In this document: positions 18,777 through 28,148 of the stretch, one piece after another
How positions within the stretch are numbered: position 1 is the first letter of the stretch
Layout of the letters: each line of letters starts with the position of its first letter
Origin: Planctomycetota bacterium
GTDB lineage: Bacteria > Planctomycetota > Planctomycetia > Pirellulales > Pirellulaceae
DNA: 49,280 nucleotides
Reading direction: 5' to 3'
Assembly (NCBI GenBank): GCA_014381825.1
Contig: JACNKX010000170.1
Coordinates: 1 to 49,280 of the forward strand
Notes under the pieces: generated by a model
Database searches by the model: none
The model's input: the letters and a program-made list of their open reading frames with translations, nothing else
What the model was told of the DNA's origin: nothing
Translations under genes and position numbers: made by a program

Positions 18777-20153
18777 ATGAATGCGAACAACTCACCTCGC
18801 CCCTTTTTAGTCGTACTGGCGGTCACTTCCGCCGTTTCATGCGTGATGCCCGCGCTCGCCCAATCCAGTGTGGGAGAGATCATCTCGACCGTTGGCAGCG
18901 AACGAGCAACGACGGGCAACAACAACAAGATCGTCACTCACAACGGAAAAACCCATGTTGTTTGGCAGGACTCGACCCCGAAGGGTTACTTCAATCGCGT
19001 TCGAACCCTGGATCATCGCAGCGGCCAATGGTCCGAGCCCGTCGAGCTGAACAAGGCGCGGGACAATCACGCCCGTCCGAGCATCACGATCGACAGCCGC
19101 AGCTTCCTGCATGTCATCCTGAGTGGCCACAGTTCCTCGATCACCTGGCGGCGTTCTCTCCGACCCAACGATTCGTCGCAGTGGGCCCCCGCGGAAGAAG
19201 CCGGAGCGGGAACCTACCCGGCAGTGGTTTGCGGGCCCGATGATACGCTTCTCGCGACAGCCCGCGCAGCGGGATGGCGTGGCGTCGAACTGATGACCCG
19301 CTCTCCCGACGGCAATTGGGCGCAGCGGCGGCTTGTCGACCGAGGCGACGGCTGGAAGGGATACAGCACCTTCACTTCCGGCCTGGCGGTTGGTCCGGAC
19401 GGAACAATTCATCTGGCCTGCAACATCGCGCGCGGCAAGGCCGGCCGGCCCGGCCTTTACCAGTCGGTCGGCTATCTCCGCAGTCACGACGCCGGCCGGA
19501 CGTGGCAGAAAGCCGACGGGACGAAGACGCCTGTCCCGGTGTTGCCACAGGATATGGACCTGCTGGTTGAAGCCAATCTTCCGCCCCGCAAGCTCAAAGA
19601 CAGGAAACCGGAATTCCCCGAAGTTGTCGCCAACGGCAACATCGTCACCGATTCCGAGGGCAGGCCGTACGTGCTCTACATCTCACACCTGGAGAAGCCC
19701 GGACAATTGATCCTGGCCACACCGGACGAGCGGGGAAAGTGGAATCAGCGAACGATCCTCGACGCTGAACGCGCTTACCCGGACATGCGACCGATTGGCA
19801 GTTGCTTTCCCGTCACGATCACGGCTGACAACGCCCTGCACATCCTGCTGGAACTCGTTCCCTTTGATGATGGTTGGGAGAATGGCAAGCCGACTCGCCT
19901 GATGGTGTTGCGAAGTGATCCGGTCAAACGGCTCGTACGACTGGTCTCGACAGATCGTGGGAAGACATTCTCCGTCAAAAGCCTGATTGAGCCAGGCACG
20001 ATGTTTAACATGGTCAACATCGAACGTCCCACCGGCATCAATAGAATCCCACCCGAACGATCACCTGCCTGGGTGTACTTTGACGGCAGCCCCAATTATC
20101 CAGGGAGCGTCAAAGTCCGGAACAACAATGTGTTTTTCGTGCAACGTCGGTAA
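18777..20153 (+). CDS. Secreted BNR_4-type propeller protein
   Basis: 458 aa with signal peptide (FLVVLAVTSAVSCVMPALA-QS). The sequence fits the BNR_4 group rather than canonical sialidases: TGNNNKIVTHNGKTHVVWQD, YFNRVRTLDHRSGQWSEP, DNHARPSITIDSRSFLHVI and GGHSS-like GHSSSITW, then blades TFTSGLAVGPDGTIHLA, SHDAGRTW, PYVLYISHLEKPG and LVSTDRGKTF. The H-VVWQD and DNHARPSI wording is characteristic of that group. Some BNR_4-type propellers are polysaccharide lyases or glycosidases of acidic polymers; activity here is an inference. There is no family tail. It starts 27 bases after the ghost tail and ends 6 bases before the next propeller gene. Confidence 0.78.
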   Translation: MNANNSPRPFLVVLAVTSAVSCVMPALAQSSVGEIISTVGSERATTGNNNKIVTHNGKTHVVWQDSTPKGYFNRVRTLDHRSGQWSEPVELNKARDNHARPSITIDSRSFLHVILSGHSSSITWRRSLRPNDSSQWAPAEEAGAGTYPAVVCGPDDTLLATARAAGWRGVELMTRSPDGNWAQRRLVDRGDGWKGYSTFTSGLAVGPDGTIHLACNIARGKAGRPGLYQSVGYLRSHDAGRTWQKADGTKTPVPVLPQDMDLLVEANLPPRKLKDRKPEFPEVVANGNIVTDSEGRPYVLYISHLEKPGQLILATPDERGKWNQRTILDAERAYPDMRPIGSCFPVTITADNALHILLELVPFDDGWENGKPTRLMVLRSDPVKRLVRLVSTDRGKTFSVKSLIEPGTMFNMVNIERPTGINRIPPERSPAWVYFDGSPNYPGSVKVRNNNVFFVQRR

Positions 20154-20159
20154 CAACCC

Positions 20160-21773
20160 ATGATACGATTCAACTTTGTACTGCTGTGCGCGCTGTCGAC
20201 ACACAATCTGTCCGCCGCCGAGCCGCTTGACATTGGCTCGCAACGACAACTCTTTCTAGATGACTTCATCGTCGAACGTATTGACGGATTGACGCGGACG
20301 ATGCATCAGCCGGTAAAGCGTGGACCAGTTTTGAAGGCCGAGGAGCCGTGGGAAGGCGTTTATATCGGAGTATTTTCGCCGCCAATGTGGATACCGGATG
20401 AAGGCATCTTCAAACAGGTTTATGAATGCCGTTACGACAAACGAGGCCAGCCGCATCGCTACGCGTTGGCGACCTCGAAGGACGGCGTTCACTGGGAGAA
20501 ACCGAAACTGGGGCTGGTTGACTTCGAGGGTTCGAAAGAGAACAACCTCTTCCCGACGCCCGACAATCGACGTCTTGTTCACGTGGTGTTTGACCCAGAC
20601 GATCCTGATCCGAAGCGGCGTTACAAAGGATTGCTGACGATTCCGCGCGGCCGCGTGCCCGTGGTGAGTTCGGATTGCCTGCACTGGCGAAAGCTGGATG
20701 CTCAGCTCCCTTCCGCTGACGCCGGGACGATGGCCTTCGACCGCGACAAGCGACTGTTCATGGCGATGCTGAAGCGGTCCAACCCTAATACCGTGGGCCG
20801 ATCCTATGATGTCTCGTTCAGCAACGATTTCATCAACTGGTCGAAACCACGATTCATGTTCGGCATGGACAAGGACCGCGACCAGAAGATGGCGATTGAT
20901 GCCATCCGTCGACGACTGGCCAATCCCGCGCTGGCTAAGCCGCTGTTCATCGACCCCGATCCGGCGATCGGCTGGCGTCGACCGGAAGGGACACGTCACA
21001 TCCCGACGTGGCAGGCCGAGTGTTACAACTTTGGCGTGATTCCCTACGAAGGCCTCTATCTGGGACTGATCACCGTTTATTACCCGACCGGCCAACGGCT
21101 GCCCGAACGCAGCAATGCGGATGGCTTCAATCTGATTCAACTTGCCATGAGCCGCGATCTCAAAGAGTGGAAGCGTCTCGGTCACCGCCAGCCGTTTCTC
21201 GAACCGTCTCCCCTGACGAAAGGGCTGGTCGGCAACTACGACCGGCTGCAACTGGCGGCTTACAACGGCATCATCCAACACGAAGATGACGTGCGTTTCT
21301 ACTATGGCGGATTGAAACGCCGCGTCCCGCAACACTCCCGCTGGCCCGATGGCAGTCCGCGCGATCGGGCCACGCTAAGCGACTCCGAACGTGGCGACTG
21401 GCTGGAAGACACCCACAGCGCGATGTGCCTCGCCGTTTGGCGACAGGACGGGTTCGTTTCCTTGAATGCCGGCAAGGAAGTCGGCGAACTGCTGACGAAA
21501 CTGTTCATCGCAAGCGGAACGCGATTGATGCTGAACGTGGATGTTCGAAATGGCGGCTACGCAAAGGCCGAATTGCTCGACGCCGACAACCAGCCACTTG
21601 AAGGATTCCGTCTTCGTGATTGCATTGCAGTCGAGACCGGTGGTATCCGACAGGTCATTTCGTGGAAGCCGACAGCCGATATCAGCCGCCTCGCCGGTAA
21701 ACAGCTGCGTCTGCGATTCGTCATGAAGGACGCCGATCTGTACTCGTTTCAAATTCACCTCATTGAACAGTGA
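20160..21773 (+). CDS. Secreted GH32/43-like propeller protein, long subfamily
   Basis: 537 aa from ATG 20160, six bases after the previous stop. Signal peptide [19 protein letters not shown]. Motifs: [118 protein letters not shown], and the tail [49 protein letters not shown]. It shares the inserted [10 protein letters not shown] region and the [13 protein letters not shown] loop with the protein at 3644, defining the long subfamily. The S-P-D-G box seen elsewhere is SSDCLHW here. The last codon overlaps an alternative GTG start of the next gene (GTGA at 21770). Confidence 0.86.
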   Translation: MIRFNFVLLCALSTHNLSAAEPLDIGSQRQLFLDDFIVERIDGLTRTMHQPVKRGPVLKAEEPWEGVYIGVFSPPMWIPDEGIFKQVYECRYDKRGQPHRYALATSKDGVHWEKPKLGLVDFEGSKENNLFPTPDNRRLVHVVFDPDDPDPKRRYKGLLTIPRGRVPVVSSDCLHWRKLDAQLPSADAGTMAFDRDKRLFMAMLKRSNPNTVGRSYDVSFSNDFINWSKPRFMFGMDKDRDQKMAIDAIRRRLANPALAKPLFIDPDPAIGWRRPEGTRHIPTWQAECYNFGVIPYEGLYLGLITVYYPTGQRLPERSNADGFNLIQLAMSRDLKEWKRLGHRQPFLEPSPLTKGLVGNYDRLQLAAYNGIIQHEDDVRFYYGGLKRRVPQHSRWPDGSPRDRATLSDSERGDWLEDTHSAMCLAVWRQDGFVSLNAGKEVGELLTKLFIASGTRLMLNVDVRNGGYAKAELLDADNQPLEGFRLRDCIAVETGGIRQVISWKPTADISRLAGKQLRLRFVMKDADLYSFQIHLIEQ

Positions 21774-21790
21774 GCAACGGAATCCACGCC

Positions 21791-24742
21791 ATGAATTCCA
21801 GATGTTTTCCGGCTGTCGTTTTGTTGCTTCTTTGTAACGCCGCTTTCGCCCAGAAACTGACGTCCGACATTCCGTATGTGAAGAATGGTCATAAGCGGCA
21901 TGTGCTTGATATCTACACGCCCGAAATGCAAGCGAAGAAATCTCTGCCGGTCATGTTCTGGATTCACGGCGGCGGGTGGCAAAAGGGCGACAAGAGCGAT
22001 GTCGCACTGAAACCCAAGGTGCTGACCGAACGAGGCTTTGTTTTCGTCTCGGCGAATTATCGCCTGTTACCAGAAGTGACTATGGATGAGTTGACCGGTG
22101 ATGTCGCGAGGTCGATCGGTTGGGTCCATAAGAACATTTCCAGATACGGCGGCGATCCAAAGCGAATCTTTGTGGGCGGACATTCTGCCGGCGCGCAGTT
22201 GGCGGCGTTGATCTGCACTGATGATCGTTATCTTAAGAAGGAAAGTGTGTCGTTTGATGTGCTCGAAGGTTGTATTGCCGTGGACGGCGGAGCCTATGAC
22301 GTTCCAAAAGCCATCAAGGCGGCGGAGACTCGGCGAGCGATCTATGGCGGTAAGATGCTGCCTTTTGGCTACCGGCAGAAATTCGGGAACGATCCGGATA
22401 AGCACGTCGATTTTTCGGCGGTGACGCATGTCGCGAAGGGCAAAGGGATTCCTCCATTTCTCCTGCTGTTTTTCCGCGGCAATTTCGACAATGATTTTCA
22501 GACGCGGCGACTGGAAAGCGTGCTTCTGGCGGGGGAGATCCCTACGACGGTTTATGGAAAGCGGGACACCAATCACATCCGACTGAATGACGACATTGGT
22601 AAGCCGGATGATCCGGCGACTCAGGCATTATTCAGATTTCTGGATCCGCTGATTTCTGATGACCGTGAACTGACGGTTCTGACCGACGAGCCCGGAAAGC
22701 AACTTCAGCAACTGCTCATGCAGGAATTTGATGACCACGACGCTCGGAGAGTCGAAGCATTCGAGGCACTCAAGAGTCGGGCCGATTGCGAGAAGTGGCA
22801 ACGTGAGCGACGCGCGTTCTTTGTTCGGAAGATTGGCGGCTTTCCGGAACGCACTCCACTAAATGCAAAGATCGTTGGAGAGCTAAAGGGCGAGGGCTAT
22901 CGGGTCGAAAAGATCCTTTTCGAAAGCAGGCCGGGACATCACGTCACCGCCAATCTTTATCTGCCCGATGCAAAAGGGCCGTATCCCGCAGTGCTGGTTC
23001 CGTGCGGGCACAGCAGGAATGGCAAGGCGGCGGGGCATTACCAACGGGTCAGCAGCCTGATGGCGAAAAATGGAATCGCCGCTCTTTGCTACGACCCGAT
23101 CGGACAGGGCGAGCGGTATCAATCGCTGGCGGACTCGGATCAAACACACTACCGCACGGCTCCGCAGCACAAGGTGGTGCATCCCCGCGTTCAGTTTCTG
23201 CCGACGATCGAACACACCACGATGGGCGTTGGGAGCATCCTGCTCGGATCGAATCTCGCTCAATACCGAATCTGGGACGGCATGCGGGCGATCGACTATC
23301 TGCAGAGCCGCAAGGATATCATCCCTGACAAAATCGGCTGCACGGGAAACTCCGGCGGCGGGACGATGACGGCTTACCTGATGGCGCTGGACGATCGCAT
23401 CGTGGCGGCGGCTCCGGCGTGTTACCTGACAACGTATCGCCGCCTGATCGAAACGGTGGGAGCACAGGACGCCGAGCAGAATATCTTCGGCCAGATCGCA
23501 TTCGGCATGGACGAACCGGACTATGTCATGATGCGAGCCCCGAAGCCCACGTTGATCTGTGCCGCCACGCGAGACGTCACGTTCGACATCGGCGGCACAT
23601 GGGATCTGTTTCGGCAGACGAAGCGTTTCTATACGCGGATGGGGTATGCCGAACGAGTCGACATGATCGAGGCAGACGCACGCCACGGTTTTACCATTCT
23701 GCTGCGAACGGCGTCCGTGCGTTTCATGCGGCGCTGGCTGCTGGGCAAAGACGACGTGATTCACGAACTCGATCCGCTGCCCGACCCGCTGACCGATGAC
23801 GTCATGCGCGAACATCAATACACGGCCGACTGGACGGATGAGCAATTGCGGTGCTCACCGGATGGCCAAGTGATGTTGATGAAGGGCGAGCGATCTGTTT
23901 TCGACATCAATGCAGGCATCGAACGCGAGTTACGAAAGCAGCACAAGGCTGCATGGGAGAAGCTGAACACGGATCAGCGCCGCGAGTTGGTTCGCAAAAC
24001 GATTGGCGTAGTGGAATTCGCCAGAATTCCCTCCGTTCGGGATGGGAAACAAGGAATTCTGGCGAATTCCACTACCATCAACCGAGACGGTTACCGAATC
24101 GAGAAACTCATTCTCGCCGGCAACGAAAACCAACTCGCGTTACCGGGCCTGCTCTTCGTTCCTGAAACCGTTTCCAAAGCGCCGGTCCTCTATCTGCATG
24201 GCGAGAGCATGAAAGCCGAAGCCCAACCGGGCGGCCGTTGCGAACAACTCGTAAAACAAGGCCACATCGTCCTGTCGGCCGAACTCAGCGGCATCGGCGA
24301 AACAGAAACCGGCCACGACAAGCGGGACTACGGCCGCGGTCTGTTCGGACCGGATTCACAGGAGATCTATCTGGCGTATTTGATGGGCCGTTCGTTCGTG
24401 GGCATGCGGACGACCGATGTGTTTCGCTGGGCGGATTATCTGTCTCATTACAGATCGAAAGAAAAACCGCTCCCGATTCAACTGATCGCGACCGGCGAGG
24501 CCGCCATCCCGGCACTACACGCCGCGGCCCTCGAACCGTCACGATTCGAATCAGTTCATCTGAAAGGCATGATTCGTTCCTGGGCGGAAATCGTCGCCGC
24601 GCCGGAAAGCAGGAACCAACTGGTCAACACGGTCCACGGAGCACTGAGACATTACGATTTGCCGGATCTGGTTGAACTCGTGGGCAAGGAACGATTGCGG
24701 ACCGAAGAGCCTGTGGACGCAAGTGGAAAACACGAAGAGTGA
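21791..24742 (+). CDS. Secreted tandem alpha/beta-hydrolase: esterase + acetyl-xylan-esterase-like + degenerate third hydrolase domain
   Basis: ATG 21791 gives 983 aa with signal peptide ([17 protein letters not shown]); GTG 21770 overlapping the previous stop is the alternative. Domain 1 (about 25-285) is a BD-FAE/HSL-type esterase: HGGGW oxyanion loop, GHSAGA with nucleophile Ser132 and DTNH with His262. Domain 2 (about 330-660) resembles AXE1/abhydrolase-7 esterases: [24 protein letters not shown] with Ser521, and ARHGF with His632. Domain 3 (about 735-975) has the same order of strands ([33 protein letters not shown]) but the nucleophile elbow reads GEAA, so it is probably inactive. A REPIN-like element is read through in frame at residues about 740-762. 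Likely role: removal of acyl or aromatic esters from the target polysaccharide. Confidence 0.82.
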   Translation: MNSRCFPAVVLLLLCNAAFAQKLTSDIPYVKNGHKRHVLDIYTPEMQAKKSLPVMFWIHGGGWQKGDKSDVALKPKVLTERGFVFVSANYRLLPEVTMDELTGDVARSIGWVHKNISRYGGDPKRIFVGGHSAGAQLAALICTDDRYLKKESVSFDVLEGCIAVDGGAYDVPKAIKAAETRRAIYGGKMLPFGYRQKFGNDPDKHVDFSAVTHVAKGKGIPPFLLLFFRGNFDNDFQTRRLESVLLAGEIPTTVYGKRDTNHIRLNDDIGKPDDPATQALFRFLDPLISDDRELTVLTDEPGKQLQQLLMQEFDDHDARRVEAFEALKSRADCEKWQRERRAFFVRKIGGFPERTPLNAKIVGELKGEGYRVEKILFESRPGHHVTANLYLPDAKGPYPAVLVPCGHSRNGKAAGHYQRVSSLMAKNGIAALCYDPIGQGERYQSLADSDQTHYRTAPQHKVVHPRVQFLPTIEHTTMGVGSILLGSNLAQYRIWDGMRAIDYLQSRKDIIPDKIGCTGNSGGGTMTAYLMALDDRIVAAAPACYLTTYRRLIETVGAQDAEQNIFGQIAFGMDEPDYVMMRAPKPTLICAATRDVTFDIGGTWDLFRQTKRFYTRMGYAERVDMIEADARHGFTILLRTASVRFMRRWLLGKDDVIHELDPLPDPLTDDVMREHQYTADWTDEQLRCSPDGQVMLMKGERSVFDINAGIERELRKQHKAAWEKLNTDQRRELVRKTIGVVEFARIPSVRDGKQGILANSTTINRDGYRIEKLILAGNENQLALPGLLFVPETVSKAPVLYLHGESMKAEAQPGGRCEQLVKQGHIVLSAELSGIGETETGHDKRDYGRGLFGPDSQEIYLAYLMGRSFVGMRTTDVFRWADYLSHYRSKEKPLPIQLIATGEAAIPALHAAALEPSRFESVHLKGMIRSWAEIVAAPESRNQLVNTVHGALRHYDLPDLVELVGKERLRTEEPVDASGKHEE
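24008..24075. repeat. REPIN-like inverted pair of GTAG hairpins inside a coding sequence
   Basis: Two perfect 23-base inverted arms (24008-24030 and 24053-24075) separated by 22 bases. Each arm is itself a hairpin: GTAG, one T, then stem GGAATTC, loop GCCA, stem GAATTCC; the right arm is the exact reverse complement and ends in CTAC. This is the layout of REP doublets (REPINs), with GTAG as the signature tetranucleotide. The element is translated through in frame within the esterase gene, adding about 23 residues between its second and third domains. Confidence 0.8.
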
Positions 24743-24753
24743 GTACAGCACAT

Positions 24754-27700
24754 ATGAAAAGGATCGTTGCAATCCTTCTGCTCCTGCCAGCAATTGCTGA
24801 GGCACAGCAGGCACTTCCACCACATGAATTAGTTGGTAAACGATTCGTTCCGCTCGATGTCGATTTCAGGCATTCCGTTTACGAAGCAACGTTCGACCAT
24901 CCCGATGAGTTGAAAGACTGGAAGTTGGAAGGCGGCGACGTTGCTCGTGTTACCGACGACGGCAATCTGCTGTTGAAGAGCGAGAAGCATCAGGTCTTCT
25001 GGCTCACTAAACAGATTCCCGCGGACTTCCTGCTGGAGTTCACCGTGCGGCCGCACGATCGGAAGCAGGGGTTGAACATCGTGTTCTTCAACACGACCGG
25101 GCTGAACGGCGAGGACATTTTCAAGTCGCCGATCAAGCCGCGGGATGGCTCGTTCAAACAGTATTGGGACGGCGACCTGAAGAGTTATCACGTTTCCTAC
25201 TGGGAAGGGGCCGGCGCGAATGCGGGCACACGCGGCGGGCGGGCGAATCTGCGGAAGAACAAAGGGAAGGTGTTAATCGCCAGCGGTAACGATCTCATCA
25301 CCAGCGGCGAAACGGGAACTTTTCAGACCGTGCGGATTTACAAACGCGGCGGCGTGATTCGCGTGATGGTTGATGACGTGGTCGCGGTTGCATATGACGA
25401 TGCCAGGCCGCTTGGCCAGCTTGGCTGGATCGGCTTTCGGCAAATGGGACACACGCTGAGTTGCCGGTATGGGCATGTGAAAGTCTGGCCGTTGCGGAAG
25501 CTCGATGCGACGGCAGGGGCGAATCTGTTTCCCGACCCCGGCCGCACGATTTTGAATGAAAGCCAGAGACGTCTCACCCACGAGATCAAACTGACCGAGT
25601 CCGGCCACTATGTCTTGCGTGCCAGAGCGAAAAGCGACGCGATCGTCGCACGGATGTCTGTGCAAGGCGCCCTGGACTACGACACCGCAGGCACGCCGTT
25701 CACCCCGCCGTACTACGGCGCGTACACCATGCCGTTCGCGCGATCAAAAGAATTCACACTCCGTGAACTTCCGTTCGTCATCGAGAACGGCAGCGAACCG
25801 CGCACGGTCACGGCGTCGATCGAAAACAAAGCCGGCGGCACGATTGAGCTCGATTCGGTCGAGTTGATTCGTCTGGGCGACACGCGGCTCGCTCATCGCT
25901 GGGGCCAGAATCTGCCAGTCGACCGGATTCATGGATTACGCGAGCTGAAGGCGTCGCCAAAGCCGAATCAGATCGGATTCGAGAAGTTCGAAGACACGTG
26001 GACCGGAGCTGAAGTCTGGCTGGTCACCCAGGGACTTCGGACGCAGTTGCAGTATCCGGGCACACCGAACTTCACCCACGACGGCAAGTACTTTTTCGTC
26101 CCCACACCGGGTCATGTTCTGCGCACGGATGGCTCGGCGCGATTCGGGCCCTGGAAGGCTCAGCGGATCGACTCGCGGTACCTCGCCTGGCCCGCGAAGT
26201 GGATGCGCGACCATCTGCCGAGCGACCGTGATGCGTCCGACTGGATGATCACCGAGTACCGCGAAAACGGCTACGGCTTGACGAACATTGTTACCAGCAC
26301 GACCGCGGACATCGAACTTCCAACCCGCGACGGCTGGCGGTTGGTGAAAATGGCGCCGGACGAGCCGGGCACGTTCGTGAACGCGGACAACAATCTGCGA
26401 TCGCTGTGGATTTCCGACGACCGGCGACTGCTGGCGGTGTCCGATTCGCACGGCGAGGATTTTCACGAACTGAAGCCGGCGACCGATTCCGATGATCCCG
26501 CGAAGGACTACCTGAACGATCCGTTCTGGTCGATCGACGACAAGGGACGCTGGTATGTCAGCTACATCATGAACTGGCTGAAGCTGCACAACTCGTTTCC
26601 AAAGACGCCCGAGAACAGCATCAACCCCGGTCAAATCTGGATGATTCCGGTCAGCCCGGAGATCGGCAAACCATTGCGAGTGATCAAAGGACTGAAGCCG
26701 GGCATCAAACGTCGCGTGCTCTCCAATGGCGTCGCAGTCAGGCGCGCGGAAAACATGGGCGGCGGGCATCAGGCGCTGTCGCCCGATCGCGAACTGCTGC
26801 TCGAATCGTTCCAGAAAACGAGCACGATGTCCGCGCAATCACGCAAGACCGGCGAGGTCTGGCATCTCGGCAACTTCCCCTATCTCGATCACCCGGAATG
26901 GGTCTGGCATCGCGACTTTGGCACCATGCGCGGCGACCTGCGGCCGCTGCCGTTGTTCTTCTTCGACACGCGGCACGGCTCGATGTGGCCGATCGCTTCC
27001 ATGAACTACCACGACTACGGCGAGCGTCTGCAGTCGATCCGCCAGAAGCGCGGCGACGCAACCGTCTTCTTCCCCGGACAGGCAACCAGTCCCGACGGAA
27101 CCAAAGTCGCCTACGCATCGCCGATGCTGTCCGACAACCGCAGAACGAAGGGTGACATCTACTTCGCGATTGCGCGATACCCACTGCCGCCGGTCGATGT
27201 GCGAATTGAAATCGGAAAACTCCATTGGAACCCGCCACGTTACGCGGCTGAGATCGCGGGTTATCACGTCTATCATTCGACCGAAAGCGGAACGGCTTTC
27301 AATCGCCTGACGGAGACACCAATTGAGCGCGATTCGTTCCCGGTTTCGAAGGCAGGATTCTATGTCGTGACCTCGGTCGAGCATTCCGGTCTGGAGAGCC
27401 GCGCTTTCTCCAACGAAGCCTCGTTAAACGGAACCGGCCCGACTCGAATCGTCGTCGAAGCCGAGTTCAGCGACTTCACTAAACCCTTCGAGCCTTGGTT
27501 CGACCAACGCACCGCTCGCAACGCCTACGCGGTCGGCATCCTCGACCGCGATCTCCTGTTTCGTGACAAGTTGAAATCCGGCCTCGTCGCCACCGCTACG
27601 CAGCAACTGCTGATTCCAAAGGACGGAAATTACACGGTCTGGGCGAGAGTCAAATGCCGCCGCTCCGAAGAGTCCGGCAAGTTTCGCGTCACACTGGGAG

Positions 27701-27885
27701 AAGCAGTCGCAGGGCACACCACCGTCAAAACAACCGCATGGAAATGGATTCAGTCCAACCGCAAAGCAATCCCGCTTCGCACGGGGAAAGTTCCCCTGCA
27801 ATTCACGACCACTCATACCGGGATACTCGTCGATCAGTTTTTGATCACTGACGGCGGCGACGCTCCAAACGTGTTGCGGAATTAG
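24754..27885 (+). CDS. Secreted DUF1961 (YesU-like) protein fused to propeller-like and C-terminal sugar-binding-type domains
   Basis: ATG 24754 gives 1043 aa with signal peptide (IVAILLLLPAIAEA-QQ); an in-frame GTG at 24739 overlaps the previous stop. Residues about 35-245 match the DUF1961 fold of B. subtilis YesU: YEATFDHPDELKDW, GLNIVFFNTTGLNGEDIF, SYHVSYWEG, GRANLRKNKG, FQTVRIYKRGGVIRVMVDD, LGWIGFRQM. Residues about 250-360 look like a sandwich. Residues about 380-800 hold TolB-type blades (NFTHDGKYFFVPT, GGGHQALSPDRELLL, QATSPDGTKVAYASP). Residues about 810-890 resemble FnIII (AGYHVYHSTESGTAFN) and the last 140 begin RIVVEAEFSDF like CBM6/malectin-type modules. YesU sits in a rhamnogalacturonan operon, which supports a pectin-like substrate. 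The C-terminal domain calls are less certain. Confidence 0.78.
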   Translation: MKRIVAILLLLPAIAEAQQALPPHELVGKRFVPLDVDFRHSVYEATFDHPDELKDWKLEGGDVARVTDDGNLLLKSEKHQVFWLTKQIPADFLLEFTVRPHDRKQGLNIVFFNTTGLNGEDIFKSPIKPRDGSFKQYWDGDLKSYHVSYWEGAGANAGTRGGRANLRKNKGKVLIASGNDLITSGETGTFQTVRIYKRGGVIRVMVDDVVAVAYDDARPLGQLGWIGFRQMGHTLSCRYGHVKVWPLRKLDATAGANLFPDPGRTILNESQRRLTHEIKLTESGHYVLRARAKSDAIVARMSVQGALDYDTAGTPFTPPYYGAYTMPFARSKEFTLRELPFVIENGSEPRTVTASIENKAGGTIELDSVELIRLGDTRLAHRWGQNLPVDRIHGLRELKASPKPNQIGFEKFEDTWTGAEVWLVTQGLRTQLQYPGTPNFTHDGKYFFVPTPGHVLRTDGSARFGPWKAQRIDSRYLAWPAKWMRDHLPSDRDASDWMITEYRENGYGLTNIVTSTTADIELPTRDGWRLVKMAPDEPGTFVNADNNLRSLWISDDRRLLAVSDSHGEDFHELKPATDSDDPAKDYLNDPFWSIDDKGRWYVSYIMNWLKLHNSFPKTPENSINPGQIWMIPVSPEIGKPLRVIKGLKPGIKRRVLSNGVAVRRAENMGGGHQALSPDRELLLESFQKTSTMSAQSRKTGEVWHLGNFPYLDHPEWVWHRDFGTMRGDLRPLPLFFFDTRHGSMWPIASMNYHDYGERLQSIRQKRGDATVFFPGQATSPDGTKVAYASPMLSDNRRTKGDIYFAIARYPLPPVDVRIEIGKLHWNPPRYAAEIAGYHVYHSTESGTAFNRLTETPIERDSFPVSKAGFYVVTSVEHSGLESRAFSNEASLNGTGPTRIVVEAEFSDFTKPFEPWFDQRTARNAYAVGILDRDLLFRDKLKSGLVATATQQLLIPKDGNYTVWARVKCRRSEESGKFRVTLGEAVAGHTTVKTTAWKWIQSNRKAIPLRTGKVPLQFTTTHTGILVDQFLITDGGDAPNVLRN

Positions 27886-28056
27886 ATGAGCGATGCGGGC
27901 CCTTTCTGATCGTGCGAGAGCTTGCAGGGGCGTCGTGCGAAGAACTCAAGTGGAAGAGCCGCCACGTGGTCCTGACGCCTGTGTGGGCTGTGGTCGACGC
28001 GTTCGACACGGGCACGTGATGCGTGACATCAAACACCCGACATGCGAGAATCCTCA

Positions 28057-28085
28057 AGAGCCGTAACTCTATTTAATGCGGCTCT
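28057..28085. terminator. Possible hairpin in the 263-base gap before the gene at 28149
   Basis: AGAGCCG (28057-28063) pairs with CGGCTCT (28079-28085) around a 15-base AT-rich loop. No T-run follows, so a classical intrinsic terminator is not shown; it could be a weak terminator or an mRNA-processing hairpin. This is the longest gap in the first 36 kb without a gene or recognisable remnant and may divide the array into two transcription units. I see nothing else in 27886-28148. Confidence 0.3.
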
Positions 28086-28148
28086 CATTGAACCCCGTCC
28101 GCTTCGTTTGCGGCGGCGTCAGCGTTGCTCGAACACTGGAACCGACGA

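Noticed and set aside
20256-21335. Minus-strand ORF of 359 codons
   Set aside because: Shadow of the propeller gene at 20160; no protein-like features.
25936-26838. Minus-strand ORF of 300 codons
   Set aside because: Shadow of the DUF1961 fusion gene.
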